Shown here: piece after piece, positions 45,301-56,240 of the stretch
Layout: the number at the start of each line of letters is the position of its first letter
Numbering within the stretch: position 1 is the stretch's first letter
NCBI GenBank assembly: GCA_021018995.1
Contig: CM037593.1
Location: forward strand, 38,205,810 to 38,269,809
DNA: 64,000 nt
DNA from: Chloranthus sessilifolius
Lineage: Eukaryota > Streptophyta > Magnoliopsida > Chloranthales > Chloranthaceae
Reading direction: 5' to 3'
Notes under the pieces: model-generated
Databases searched by the model: none
Seen by the model: the letters and a program-made list of their open reading frames with translations, nothing else
What the model was told of the DNA's origin: nothing
Position numbers and translations under genes: made by a program

Positions 45301-46640
45301 AGAAAATTTTATGGACACCACCCGAGGCACCCGTACCTCAACCGTCGCTAAACCATGTCATGGGTGGTTGATCCGGCATATGCCGATCCAAATTCATCCC
45401 TGCCATGTTCCCCAACTCATTCCCACGCTGAAGAAATTTTTACATCCATCCTCCCTATTTACCATCACTAGGCCCTTCGATGCACCCATTTTCCAATCCA
45501 CCACCGCTCAAATCACCCAAAATCCAACACCCCATTCCCCCTCATTTTCCCAAACCATGCACATTTCCCCCTCCTCACCCACTCCAAACCTCCCAAATTT
45601 TTCCCATTTTCCCTCCACAGATACTCAAAATCCACCCCATTTTCCATCTCATCTTCCATCCACATCCACCCAAAATCCAACCCAATTTTCCACTTTCACC
45701 CCGTCCACCATACCCAATTTTCCATCTTCCCAACACATACCCAATTTTCCCACATCCACACATACCATGCCCATTTTTTCAAATCCACATATCCCCCCAT
45801 CTACCCAAGTCATGCCCAATTTTACCGGGACCATGCCCAATTTCCCCCACACATTCGCCTCATCCAAACCCCAGATTCCATCAGATGCACCATTTCCATC
45901 CACCCCCTCACCCAACCCAATGGCCATGATGGATGAGATGGTCAGGGCCTACGTAATCTGGAAGGCCTCTCAAAACAGCTTCCCTCATCCACACCACACA
46001 TCTCTAAACCCATCCCATACACTCCCAAATCTCCATGACTCTTTCCCCCAAGACCCCCATCATCCATACCATTCAGGGCTCTCATCAACTAAGGGACCAG
46101 TGGGCCCCAAGGCCGAATGGCCCAAACCCACCAAGGCCTAATGGCCCAAACCCACAAGGCCCAATAGCCCAAACCCACCAAGGCTTGATGGCCCAAACCC
46201 CCTAAGGTCCGATGGCCCAAACCCAGCAAGGCCCAATAGCCCAAGCCCATCCAAACTCCATACCCTATACCAAAGCCCAACAAGGCCCAAACCATGGAGC
46301 CCCATATCCACACCCTCCACAATTCCCTCAATATCTCACTCACCCACAACCCCCATACCCGGCCCAATACGAGAACTTATCTCGTACCATTCATCAACCC
46401 CAATTCACCCATCCCCCTGCATCTCAAACTCATCCCCAAGGATTCTTCCAAGCACAATGGCCTAATCAAGCCCTAACCCAAATCCAACCTCCACTCACCC
46501 TATCACTCCACAGAACTTCCCCTATATACAGTGGTCCCATCGAGCACCCATCATGTTCACTCAACACCAACAGGAAAATTTCACCCACACCCATCCATAT
46601 ATAGACCCACAATATTAGGAAGATGAGATCCGAAATAGCG
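45250..46640 (+). pseudogene. gag: Tat-D Gag N-terminal Pro/Ser-rich region
   Basis: The plus-strand frame 45311-46141 (276 codons) is the longest open gag frame in the window. Pro/Ser/Thr/His/Asn-rich with repeated PNFPxSxH words, then AMMDEMVRAYVIWKASQN (about 45922-45975) and PHHTSLNPSHTLPNLHDSFP, then the short 24-bp minisatellite (46095-46270). A frameshift near 46140 leads to the next frame. The start is probably degraded: the MLWAVDPAYAD start seen in other copies reads here as MSWVVDPAYADPN in another frame near 45358. Confidence 0.65.
46095..46270 (+). repeat. 24-bp coding minisatellite in Tat-D gag
   Basis: About seven degenerate units of GGCCCAAACCCACCAAGGCC type. The shortest array of the four copies. 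Confidence 0.75.
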
Positions 46641-47560
46641 AGGCTTATACGGGGGCACTCGCAAGCTTCAATCCTCCACCACCCATAATCCCCAACCCAC
46701 CGGCAGCACAAAGTGAATGGAGGTTGACTGTTGCAAGAACGACCTCGCCATCTAAAGAATTGGAGCAGCTAAAGGAACAACTAGACAAAATCCATAAACA
46801 ATTAATGAAGATGGGTGAGCTGATATCCATGCCACGGACTTTTCTGATCTATGCCTTTTTTTCGAAGTTCCCCTACCCTCAAAATACAAAGTATCGGTCT
46901 TTGACAAGTATAACAGCACGGGCAACCCCATTGCACATCTAAAGTCCTACTGTGGGGACATGTGCCAGTATGGATGGGATGAGCGTTTTCTCATAAAGGT
47001 CTTCTAGAAGAGCCTTACGGACCCGACTTTAAGGTGGTTCACTTCGTTGGAGCCTTTCATAATTAAAACTTGGAAGGATCTGACTCACCTATTCTAAGAG
47101 CAATATGTCTACAACATAGACATTGAACCTAGAAAGTTGGATCTAGCCCGGCTAAAGCAAATGCCGACGAAGCGTTCAGTGATTATCTTGGGTGGTGGAG
47201 GGCATAGGCATCTCAGGTCAAGAACAGAATCCCCAATGATGACCAGATCAAAATAATCTCACAAAACAGTCTCCCGGTCATCTTAGATTTTGTGATATAC
47301 CAACAGCAGTTCAACTTTGCTGATTTGGTGAGGAACGTCAATTGCTGCGAAGATGCAATAAGAGGAGGGCAGTTGAACAAAACTGTAAACAGTGGGGTCT
47401 GAAGGTTCACTAATCTAAGGAATGAAAGAAGAACCGCTGTCGATGTACAGACAGTTGTAGGTACGTGACCTAATGCCATCACAACCCCTTTCTAATTTAG
47501 GGCAGCACAGCCAACCCCGACTCGAAGCGAGCCGATGCTGAGAATCGTAAATGGATAGAG
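46641..47560 (+). pseudogene. gag: Tat-D Gag capsid
   Basis: Plus strand: a coiled coil (KELEQLKEQLDKIHKQLMKM, 46754-46813), then capsid relics: WKDLTHLF near 47072, a DYLGWWR-like block near 47185, and IISQNSLPVI-like text near 47258, in changing frames with stops. Collinear with Tat-B 26720-26170 and Tat-F 62360-62920. Confidence 0.7.
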
Positions 47561-47990
47561 GGCACAAATGACCCCAGAGCAGGGAAAGGCCCATTTTGAT
47601 CAAGTTTTCACACCCTTAGGACAGTCACTGAATATTTTGTTGCCCTTGTTAATTGAAAAGGGTTTGGTCACGACCCTCCAGCCACTACCCCCGCCCAATC
47701 CGATCTCGAGAAATTATGACCCCAACACCCATTGCAACTTTCACCAAGGGCCAGGTCACCCCACTAATCATTGTTTTCCCTTGAAGCGTGCGATACAAGA
47801 CTTGATAGAGGCTGGTAAGATCATTCCTTTGGCACTTCCCCAGGCTAACCAGCATGCCAATATACATCAGGTGCCACAACCACCGCATCCCCCAGGTGGA
47901 GCAGGCCCAAGGCAAATTCTTACCATAATAGAAGAGGATGATGAGGAATTTGACCCATCAAAATATATCTACACCTAGGAAGATTTTGTA
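47561..47990 (+). pseudogene. gag: Tat-D Gag nucleocapsid with intact zinc knuckle
   Basis: Frame 47568-47978 (136 codons). Motifs: FDQVFTPLGQSLNILLPLL, then THCNFHQGPGHPTNHCFPLK, a C-X2-H-X4-H-X4-C zinc-knuckle variant, then AIQDLIEAGKIIP and an acidic end. This knuckle type is usual in Tat/Ogre Gag, where it would bind genomic RNA. Best preserved of the three copies. Confidence 0.8.
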
Positions 47991-48676
47991 ACACCGAGGC
48001 AAAGAAACTAGGAGGATAGAAGCATTGGAGTGATCGAGCCTCTGAATTTGGCTGATTACTTTCCCAACCCCCACACCACATACAGAACCCTTAGATCTAA
48101 GGGTATATTTTCCATCACCAGCTCCTGTTAAGTATGTTCAAATCAACTCATACCAACCATACACTGTGGCCCCACTAATTACCAGATGGTCGATTTTTCC
48201 CCATACCCTTCCCTGACACCGCTTAAATACCAATGGCCCACCCTAATCACACCACCCACGATACAATCATCGACAATCCTCACCAACCCCATTTAGCCCA
48301 CTTTCTCCACCCTTCCATCTCTTATAAAGGTTAATCAGGTAATCCCTGCCCATCCCAGTCCATCAGTACAAGCATCTCCGATACCCTCACTACTCCATTC
48401 CAAATTCTAGGACTAACCTATGATCCCCATGAGGTCCCGCTCAGTTATGATCAAATAGATATCAATGCTGGCAGCAGTAGAGAGGGGGCAGTGAATTTCA
48501 TCACCAGGTCAGGAAAAATATCCAAACAACTAGAAGTACTAGTACTAGCACCCGCTCAATCGAAAGGAAAGAAAGATACTACTACGGTGAACCCATTTGA
48601 GAAGATGAGTCGAGAGCACATACTAGAAACCCAACTAAGGAGAATGCCAGCCCATATCACAATCTGAGATCTATTA
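47991..48676 (+). pseudogene. Tat-D Pro-rich linker and protease N-terminal extension
   Basis: Degraded coding with many Pro and Tyr residues. Near 48590-48655 it reads NPFEKMSREHILETQLRRMP, the block preceding protease in Tat-B. Confidence 0.55.
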
Positions 48677-49171
48677 ATGACGTCCCCACTTCATTTCAAA
48701 GTTCTGATGGGGGCATTAAAAAATGCACATGTATCTATCCAAGTAAGCCCAGATGAGATAGGACAAATAATTGGGCAGGTGATGGCTCCCAATGCCATCT
48801 CTTTCTTAAATGCTGATTTGTCAGAAGAGGAAAATAATCATTTCAAATCCCTCAATATCACTATAGAAGCTGGATATTTGGTAATCTCATTAGTATTGAT
48901 CGACAATGGATCTACTTTGAATGTGTGCCCTCTGAGAACAACTATCAAGATAGGAGTGGATCCTTCTATTCTAAGGCCGACAAGAACCAGCGACAGAGGG
49001 TTTGATAACACGAGAAGAGAAATAATTGGAGAAGTCGACCTTGAGCTCGTGATTAGGCCAATGACCTTTTCCATACATTTTCAAGTAATGGACATCAAGT
49101 CCTCCTTCAACCTGCTATTGGGGCGCCCTTGGTTACATGAGGTCGGGGCAATACCTTCAACTTTGTACTGA
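48677..49171 (+). pseudogene. pol: Tat-D aspartic protease (uninterrupted domain)
   Basis: A 164-codon open frame: HVSIQVSPDEIGQIIGQVMA, then VLIDNGSTLNVCP with the catalytic Asp in D-N-G-S form (about 48895), RGFDNTRREIIGEVDLEL, and SSFNLLLGRPWLHEVGAIPS. Complete across the retropepsin fold and the best protease in the window. It ends in a TGA at 49169 before the G-patch segment. The stop is probably a lesion, because Tat-B also lacks continuity there. Confidence 0.85.
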
Positions 49172-49210
49172 AAACTTAGATTTGTAGCTGGGTAAAAGAT
49201 CATCACCATC

Positions 49211-49563
49211 ATGGATGAAGGGCAGGACGAAAGAGAAAAAGCTACCCACAACATTGAGAACCCTGAAATATTGGATGTGCCGCACACAACCAAAGACACA
49301 GACCTCCAAAACTTTGAATACGATGTGTCAACAGCAATTCCAGAGCCCCCGGAAAGTATCTCCCTGAAAACCAGAGGTGGAATGGTTGCAGTTGTGGCCA
49401 TGCTCCAGAAATGGGGCTATCAGAAAGGTAAAGGACTGGGACACCGATTGCAAGGCAAAAAGGAGCCAGTCAGGGCCAAGGGTGGACAACAAGTCAGATT
49501 TGGGTTGGTTACAAACCCATCGAAGAAGAAGTTTGAGAGGCCAAGGAAAATGCCCAAACCATT
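49211..49563 (+). pseudogene. pol: Tat-D G-patch domain (truncated by Tat-E)
   Basis: Frame starting ATG 49211: an acidic linker, then MLQKWGYQKGKGLGHRLQGK (G-patch consensus Gly and aromatic positions kept), then a basic tail KKKFERPRKMPKP. At 49564 the Tat-E LTR (TGTAGACACTCCC) begins, and the last apparent residues of the frame belong to that LTR. Confidence 0.75.
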
Positions 49564-49671
49564 TGTAGACACTCCCATTTTTCCCTCTCGAAATATATAA
49601 AATCATTTGGTCAGCCTTTGACCTCGCCCGTGACTTTTTGGAAAGTACTTACCTTCTCTGGATGTTTCCCA

Positions 49672-50005
49672 ACCCTAATGTGGGGACCATGCACTCAAAC
49701 AATAGTACATGGCTGAACATAGGTTGAAACAATAGCTCTATGGCTCAGACCCCCTAACCCTAATGTAGGACCCATATACTGAAACAGTAGTATATGGCTG
49801 AACACAGGCTCAAACAATAGCTTTGTGACTCAGACCCCCTAACCCTAATGTGGAGACCATGCACTGAAATAATAATGCATGGCTGAACACAGGCTGAAAT
49901 AATAGCTCTGTCGCTTAGATCCCAACATAGGGAGACTATATACTGAAATAATAGTATATAGTCAAAATGCCGACTGAAACAATAGCTTGGCATTTCAAAC
50001 CCGAC
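49672..50005 (+). repeat. 84-bp tandem repeat with hairpins, four units
   Basis: Units begin AACCCTAATGTGG at about 49672, 49757 and 49841, and AACATAGGGAG at about 49923. Each has an inverted repeat such as CATGCACTGAAATAATAATGCATG, with arms changing in step between units (CATGCA/TGCATG, CATATACT/AGTATATG, TATATACT/AGTATATA), plus a GGCTGAAACAATAGC word. Confidence 0.85.
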
Positions 50006-50306
50006 CCAGACCCGGAACACCCTGAATTATGCGCCTAAAACTACGCACGTAATTCGATTGCACGCCAACTCACAAACGTGCAATCAGTCCCTTCTCAGAC
50101 AGAACCTCCTTTCTCTAGACCGCCTCAAGACTCGATTATGTGCCACTTAATTGGCTATGCCAGTCAGTCAGTCGCTCACTGAGTCGATGACCGACTCAAA
50201 GCGAATAAGCACCAGTTAATCGGTGCATAATTTGATTAAACGCCTGAAACAAGGCGTGTAATTAAAAATGAAGCATACCCCACAGGGCGCGCAATTAGTA
50301 AAATAC

Positions 50307-50316
50307 CTATAAAAAG
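50307..50316 (+). promoter_or_regulatory. TATA box of the Tat-E LTR
   Basis: CTATAAAAAG followed about 30 bases on by CCCAAACCCTAGCCCTAAC and a TC-rich stretch, a typical RNA polymerase II start context for a plant LTR. Confidence 0.55.
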
Positions 50317-51649
50317 ACCTCTCCATTATGACCCAAACCCTAGCCCTAACAACTTTGAGATTCGAGTTTTGAGTTCTTCGTCTCCACACTTAGGATTTCG
50401 AGATTCCTCTCTCTCAGGACCTTCTTCTCTCTCTCTCTTCTTTTCTCTGTTCCGCCTATCCATTACGACTCTTCCCTCCCCGAACTTTGAGAGTAGAGTT
50501 TCAAATTTTTTCCTCTCTTCCAAGCTTAAGGATTTTGAGATTCTCTCTTCGGCGTTCGGCTTTAGGTAACTTTTAGTTCTAGTTTTTTTAATTCTTAGTT
50601 CTTAAGTTCTAGATCTTAGAATCTTCTATAGTTCTTAATTCTTATTTTCAATCTCTGGTTCTAGTTCTTAGGTTCTAGAGCTAGTCTTTTTTTTAGGTCT
50701 TAGTTCTTAGGTTCTTAAGTTCTAGATCTTAGATTCTTCTATGGTTATTAATTCTTAAGTTCTAAATTTTAGTTCTTAGTTTATGATCCCAACCTTTCTT
50801 AATTGTCAATCCCATCACTTTTATGTTTGACCTATTTTAAAGTATTAAATGAAGTCAGATTAGTACGAAATTGATCACGTTAGAAAGCTTATCGAGGTAG
50901 CTTTCCAACAAGCCAAAAAATGCACAATTCTGATTCATATTGAAGAAGTTATGGCTAGTTTTCGGCCGCTGCACAAAAAGTGACGTTTTTCAAGACTCCA
51001 AGTTGAATTAGGATTAGTCTCTTTATTATTTATTTTTTGAAAATAGGATTCTTTTCTTTGATTAGAAATAGGACTTTACTTTATCACTTTAGAAGAACTA
51101 GAAATTAGAGTTACACTAGAATTTCTAGTAAAAGCCTATAAATAAACCTTTACCCCCTAGCCATCCCTCTACACAATTTCCTTCTGCACGATTTACATGA
51201 TTCTTCAGGTAATTCCTTAGTTCTTAATCTCTGGTTCTAGTTCTTAGGTTCTAGAACCAGTCTCTTTTTTTAGGTCGTAGTTCTTAGGTTCTAGAATCGG
51301 TCTTTAATCTCACGATCTTTCCTAACTTCGATCCTAATTTAAGTCCATAGATTTTAGCTTTAGTCTTAATTTCTCATAATTCTAAATCCTAAAGTCCGCT
51401 TTATAGCTTTAGTTCTCAATCCCTTTTTTTTAACCCTAAAATTTTAGCCCTCAAATACCAATCATCAATCTCTCAATCTATAAAAAAAATATTATTTTAT
51501 AATTTAAATTCAGTCACTCTCAATTTTAGCCACCCTATTTGCCTAAGGGTGCTTACAGAGGGTACCCGAGAATGGGCCGATCCTCCTTAGCATAGCGGGC
51601 CTAAACCCCTTTTTTTCTAATTAATTTGATTTCTAATTAAAATTAGGAT

Positions 51650-52010
51650 ATTTAACTTAATTAAACTCCTAGTAGGATTAGGAGACTTAATTAAATTTCT
51701 AATAGGATTAAGACACTAAAATTAATTAGACTCCTAATAAGATTAGGAGACTTAATTAATTAGATTTCTAATGGGATTAAGACATTAAAATTAATTAGAC
51801 TTCTAGTAGGATTATGAGATTTAATTAATTCTTAGTAAGAATAAGATATTTAAATAAATTAGACTCCTAGTAGAATTAGGAGACCTTTTTTAAATTAGAC
51901 TTTTTTAGTAGAATTAGGAGACCTTTTCTTTAATTAGACTTTTTAGTAGAATTAGGAGACGTTTCTTAATCAAACTCCCAGTAGGACAAGGAGACCAATT
52001 TAATCAAAAT
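51650..52010 (+). repeat. 31-36-bp degenerate repeat with TCCTA..TAGGA palindromes
   Basis: About ten units of the type ATTAGACTCCTAGTAGGATT followed by AGGAGACTTA. Several units hold CTCCTAGTAGGATTAGGAG-like inverted repeats. Imperfect, AT-rich, near the 3' end of the Tat-E LTR. Confidence 0.75.
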
Positions 52011-52346
52011 CCCAGCAGAAATAGGAAAACCAAACTAGTTAGACTAAAGGCAACCCACAACTGCTGACGTTCGCCGACAGACGATTCAGTAAAAGAGTTC
52101 AACTTGCAAGCCCCCGCTCCCCCTTAAAGCATGATCAGTGACGTGTTGTAGTGTCGATAAATATCTGCAACTGGTAATCACATCATCCAAGTATTCTCCA
52201 TTTAGTATTTGCCTCTTTAATATCAGTAGTTTAATATTTCATAATTTATTACCCCATCATCGCCTTTGCCAGAGTCCACTCGGACCAAATTGGGCCACTA
52301 TTTCCGAGGACCGAAAGAAACCCAGAGAAAACGCGCACCAACAGAC

Positions 52347-52364
52347 TGGCGATCGCAATGGGAC
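52347..52364 (+). other. Degenerate primer-binding site of Tat-E
   Basis: TGGCGATCGCAATGGGAC preserves TGGCGA and TGGGA of the tRNA-Arg-type site TGGCGACTCCGCTGGGGA and lies three bases after the LTR end. Mutated in the middle. The Gag motifs downstream support the assignment. Confidence 0.5.
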
Positions 52365-52525
52365 TCTTTTTCGCTAAGATTGCCCCGGTTTAATTTATCT
52401 GATTTTTTTATTTTCCTTGCTTTATTTAATTCAGTTTCATATTTTTCATATTTTTTTTTTTTTAATTTTGATTTCTATTTTGTTCCACTTTATCACTTTT
52501 CTATACACACTTTTCCGTGGATAAA

Positions 52526-52570
<45 letters not shown>

Positions 52571-52577
52571 ATTTTAA
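52365..52577 (+). other. Tat-E leader with 40-base A run
   Basis: T-rich leader followed by 40 consecutive A residues (52529-52568) ten bases before the gag ATG. The A run lies inside the element, so it is a simple-sequence expansion rather than a poly(A) tail. Confidence 0.6.
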
Positions 52578-53330
52578 ATGGCCGACATAAAAAAATTAAA
52601 CTTTAATGATATCGACTCACCAGTACGGGGCTCCCATAGCCATCCCGAGTATAACGTTAGGTCGTCTCCATGGACAGCCTAGTGTCGTGCCCGGGTAAAT
52701 ATGATTAGTGAGAGCGAAAAGTACCCCTTCACTCCACAAAATTCAAATCACAGTGACAACAGCGGAGAAAGTGGTACTGAGTGAAGCTACTCCAGTAGCC
52801 AAGTTATAGATCACACTACCAATGCACTCACAAAAGGAGAAAAAGAAGTCGTTGCCCTACTACAGTCGCACGTCAGTGCATGCAAAGTTGTAGCAGACCA
52901 AAGGCCGAGGGATCAATGACAGGTTATCCCAAGAAGCAGGAGAGAAGTAAGGACGCCAACTCGTCCACATACTCCAACTCCTTCGACACATAACACCTAC
53001 ACCCCTCACATCCCCTATAACAACTACCACCAAAGACGACCCTACCCCGAGACCTCAAAAGACGATACCACCATAAACATAAACGACCTCCCTCAACTTC
53101 TAGATGACTGCATGGCTAAGAGAGAACGCTCTAACCAATCTTGCACGTTCGACAAATTTTGCCAAGACATCGACTTCACTGTACCCGCCGGGTTCAAACC
53201 ACCCAAATTCAATAAATACAACAATACGGAAAATCCGAAACACCACTTTGTAACGACTATCGACCAATCTGCACCAATCATGGGCTCCTCATCCATTACT
53301 TTCGACGATCTTTAGAAGGAGAAGCCCTTA
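52578..53330 (+). pseudogene. gag: Tat-E Gag N-terminal part
   Basis: ATG 52578 opens MADIKKLNFNDIDSPV and continues 35 codons to a TAG. Other frames carry EKEVVALLQSHVSACKVVAD and then, from 53112, DIDFTVPAGFKPPKFNKYNN, the entry to a Tat Gag capsid domain, up to a stop at 53313. At least three lesions. Distinct from Gag of Tat-A to D and F. Confidence 0.65.
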
Positions 53331-53935
53331 ATTGGTATGCGGCCTTACCTTTAGCCGAAATCGAGACATTCGAACACTTAGCCGACAAATTCCTAGACCA
53401 ATACCAACACTTGACTCACGATGGGATCAGTCTCGCTGACTTTATACACACAAGACAAGAGGACGACGAAGACTTCATGACATTCGCCAATAGCTGGAGA
53501 AGGCTTGCTGCCCGAATGGGGAATCAAATAAAAGAAAGCCATACGATAGAAATCGTGCTTAGCAATACCCGAGAACCTCTTCGGAGCATTCTCATCCTAA
53601 GCGACTACTCCGATTTCTCTAGCCTCCGTGAACGCACATTACGCATAGAGCGTCGCTTGAAGAATGGGAGCCTTAATCTCTCCACCCTAACACCCAACGG
53701 ACCCTTTTTCAACAACCCTGAGACAAACACCCTAAATGAGACTCTAGACTCCAAACAAATCCACACGAACCAAGAATATAACCAAACAAACCTTCAACCA
53801 TACCACCCATATGACCAAGCTCAAGATCTATACACAAACCTATACCAAAACCAACCACTATACACCAACCAATACACAAACCCGTACTATGACCAAAACC
53901 AGTATCCCAGCGACACGCAAACAAACATCACCTAG
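53331..53935 (+). pseudogene. gag: Tat-E Gag capsid, C-terminal part
   Basis: Frame 53411-53935 (174 codons): SLADFIHTRQEDDEDFMTFA, then NSWRRLAARMGNQIKES and LRERTLRIERRLKNG, the retrotransposon Gag pattern, then an Asn/Gln/Tyr/Thr-rich tail (LYTNQYTNPYYDQNQY). Just upstream (53313-53410) ALNWYAALPLAEIETFEHLADKF-like capsid text is visible in another frame. No zinc knuckle was found. Confidence 0.7.
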
Positions 53936-55870
53936 TACAACTCATTGTTTGATCAAACTCAACTCACATATGAGACTGTAAACTCATTCACTCTTTCCCC
54001 ATTCCACCTAGCTAGCCTAATCTAAAGAATTGAACCTCCCTCAGAGCAAGACCATACCATTCACTCACAACCAACCAACCCTATCCCACATACCGATAAA
54101 TGCAAAATTATCTTTCGCCCAGAACCGGTTACTAAGACCACTAAAATTCAAACTATCACCGAATCCACCCCTAAACTAACTCAATCCATCACCAAACTAA
54201 TCGCCAAGCTCAACGCACTAATCCAAACTACTGTTGATATCACCAAACATGTTCCCGAAATGTCCTGGCTTATCAATAAAATCATCAAACACGATTTCGA
54301 AGCAACCCAGTCGATCATTAAGATCAACAAATTAACCCTCGAACCAACTCAGCCTACCCTTGAATCCGACAACCTACCAACAAATGAATCAACCCCCACA
54401 TCTCCTGAACAGACGTCCAAACCAATGACGCAAACTACCCCCGAACAGGCTCACGTGCATATTCTAGAAGTAATTTTTAAACCAAGAAATCGGTATTATA
54501 TGATGCCATTCATACTTAAACCAATCACAAAATTAAACTCTGAACCCAAGCCAGTATTCAAATCTACCCCCAAAATCACCAGCCCTCTTGCTTCCAAATC
54601 AACTCCGAAATTAACCCCCAAAACTGAACACATTGTCAAACACGTTGCCCTACCAATCTCAAAACTAATCACTGAATCAATTCCTATACCTACTTTAAAA
54701 CTTGAGCTCAATAACAAACACTTCACCCAACTAACCTCGGAACCATCTCTCGAACCAAAACCCATCTCAAAACCTAAACTCACTATCAAACTCGTCACCT
54801 CACCAACTTCAAAATGAAACCTTAAATCTGGCTCTATTGCCAAACAGGCCTCCGAACCGCCCACTCTAGAATCACTCGTTGGGCTAATTTTGAAACCAAC
54901 TCATGAATCAATCCCTATAGAACTCGCCACCGAGCTTATCGTCCCCTCAACTTTGAAATAAGAACTTAAACCCACTATTGAACTTACCGTTCCACCAACC
55001 ACAAAACTGAACACCAAACTCAAACTTATTATAAAACCTAAACTTATCATCAAACCTAAACCTAAACTTATCATCAAACCTAAACCTAAACCTACTATCA
55101 AAATTGAGACCATTATCGAATCTAAACCTATTACCGAACCTAAACCCATGATCGAACTTAAACCTGTCATCAGACACGAAACCAAGCCTACAATTGAACT
55201 TAAACCAATCGTCAAACCTATACCCGAACTTATCATCGACCCTGCACCCATCCACAAGCTCAAGCGCACCATCAAAGGTGTACCCGTGATCAAACTTGAA
55301 CCTATTATCAAACTTCAGCCAGTTTTAGAACACGAACCCGTCACTAAATCCAAACCTATTCCTACAACACCAATTCCATTCACCTTTGAGCCAACCACCG
55401 AACCTATCAAGGAGCCGATCATCTCTCCCACTCTCGAAGCTAAACCAAACTTGAATCTTACAACTCTGATCAACATCCAAATTAGCATATCGCCAAATTC
55501 TCAAACCACACAACATAAAATTAATAGCATAACTAAAATCACTTCTGATCACCAGATCTAAATCTCCATAGACCTCACAATCAAAACCTTCATGGAACTC
55601 CAACCAACAAAACTACTACACCAAACTCTCGACACTAAACCTCTTCCAAAAATTATAAGCAAAACTTTAAAGCAACCTCACTATAAACCCAAAGTGCGAA
55701 TCAAACAAAACAAGCATAAGCAAACAAAACTGAACCTCCCCACACGGAGAAAAGGTCCACCTTGGCCCACACCTTTACATCTCGTCCTCCAACTTTACCT
55801 TTGCCTTATCCTCTTACTACCTTTACCACACTACCGTCCCTCTCAATGGTTCCCACTCCAACTTTACTAG
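53936..55870 (+). pseudogene. Tat-E Gag extension: giant Pro/Lys/Thr-rich repeat region
   Basis: The capsid frame (53411) continues, in phase, to about 55870, some 640 further codons with only about five stops. It is built from KP/TP dipeptide words: TSKPMTQTTPEQ, SKSTPKLTPKTE, KPKLIIKPKPKLIIKPK and IELKPIVKPIPEL. Low complexity and hydrophilic, with no membrane segment except a short Leu-rich end (about 55790-55830). The long persistence of one frame shows it was coding. No protease follows. Function unknown; it could be a disordered Gag linker. Confidence 0.6.
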
Positions 55871-55879
55871 TAAATAACT

Positions 55880-56240
55880 TTCCAACCACCCGCAAATGAC
55901 CCTGAAGAACTCTCTAACAACTCTATGCTCCACCTTTACGAGATGACTCAATCCGTCGAAAAATAAAAGAAGATCCCTCCTGACAAGGAGACCCCGGCCA
56001 TAAAAGACCTATCGAAGGAAGAAATCAAATGACGTCAGACCTACTTTGACAAACCTTATACCATCCAAAACACATACGTAAACATAGCATCTCACTCATC
56101 CCAAATCGATCTGATCGAAAGGGATCGAGGACCCCGAAATAATATTATCTATTCGAATGGTCACTTCAACCATCCAACGTATCCCACCAAGCGACCTTCT
56201 GAGTTAGTCTCCACTTATGAAACTAATGATGTACCATAAC
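55880..56240 (+). pseudogene. Tat-E coding relic, unknown
   Basis: An open stretch with about two stops, in another phase: ANDPEELSNNSMLHLYEMTQ, then KETPAIKDLSKEEIK, YFDKPYTIQNTYVNIASHS and GPRNNIIYSNGHFNHPTYPT. Reads like part of a polyprotein, but I do not recognise the family. Confidence 0.4.

Larger units (their letters stand above)
49564..52343 (+). mobile_element. Tat-E 5' LTR (about 2.78 kb)
   Basis: Starts TGTAGACACTCCCATTTTTC inside Tat-D pol and ends CCAACA three bases before the PBS. Shares only the terminal TGTAGACAC with the 1.6-kb Tat LTRs. Contains four 84-bp units with internal palindromes (49672-50005), a TATA box at 50307-50316 (CTATAAAAAG), a GTTCTTAGTTCTTAGG-rich stretch (50570-50790 and 51210-51300) and a 31-36-bp palindromic repeat (51650-52010). 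Confidence 0.75.

Noticed and set aside
50326-50569. Overlapping ORFs on both strands in the Tat-E LTR after the TATA box
   Set aside because: They lie in a TC-rich LTR leader. Both strands are open because of biased composition, and neither resembles a known protein.
52529-52568. 40-base A run as the tail of a non-LTR retrotransposon or SINE
   Set aside because: It lies between the PBS and the gag start of Tat-E with no target duplication or LINE/SINE sequence upstream.
55020-55110. CCTAAACCTAAA runs resembling plant telomere repeats
   Set aside because: The period is 6 with interruptions and follows Lys-Pro codons of the Tat-E Gag extension. The plant telomere repeat is CCCTAAA.
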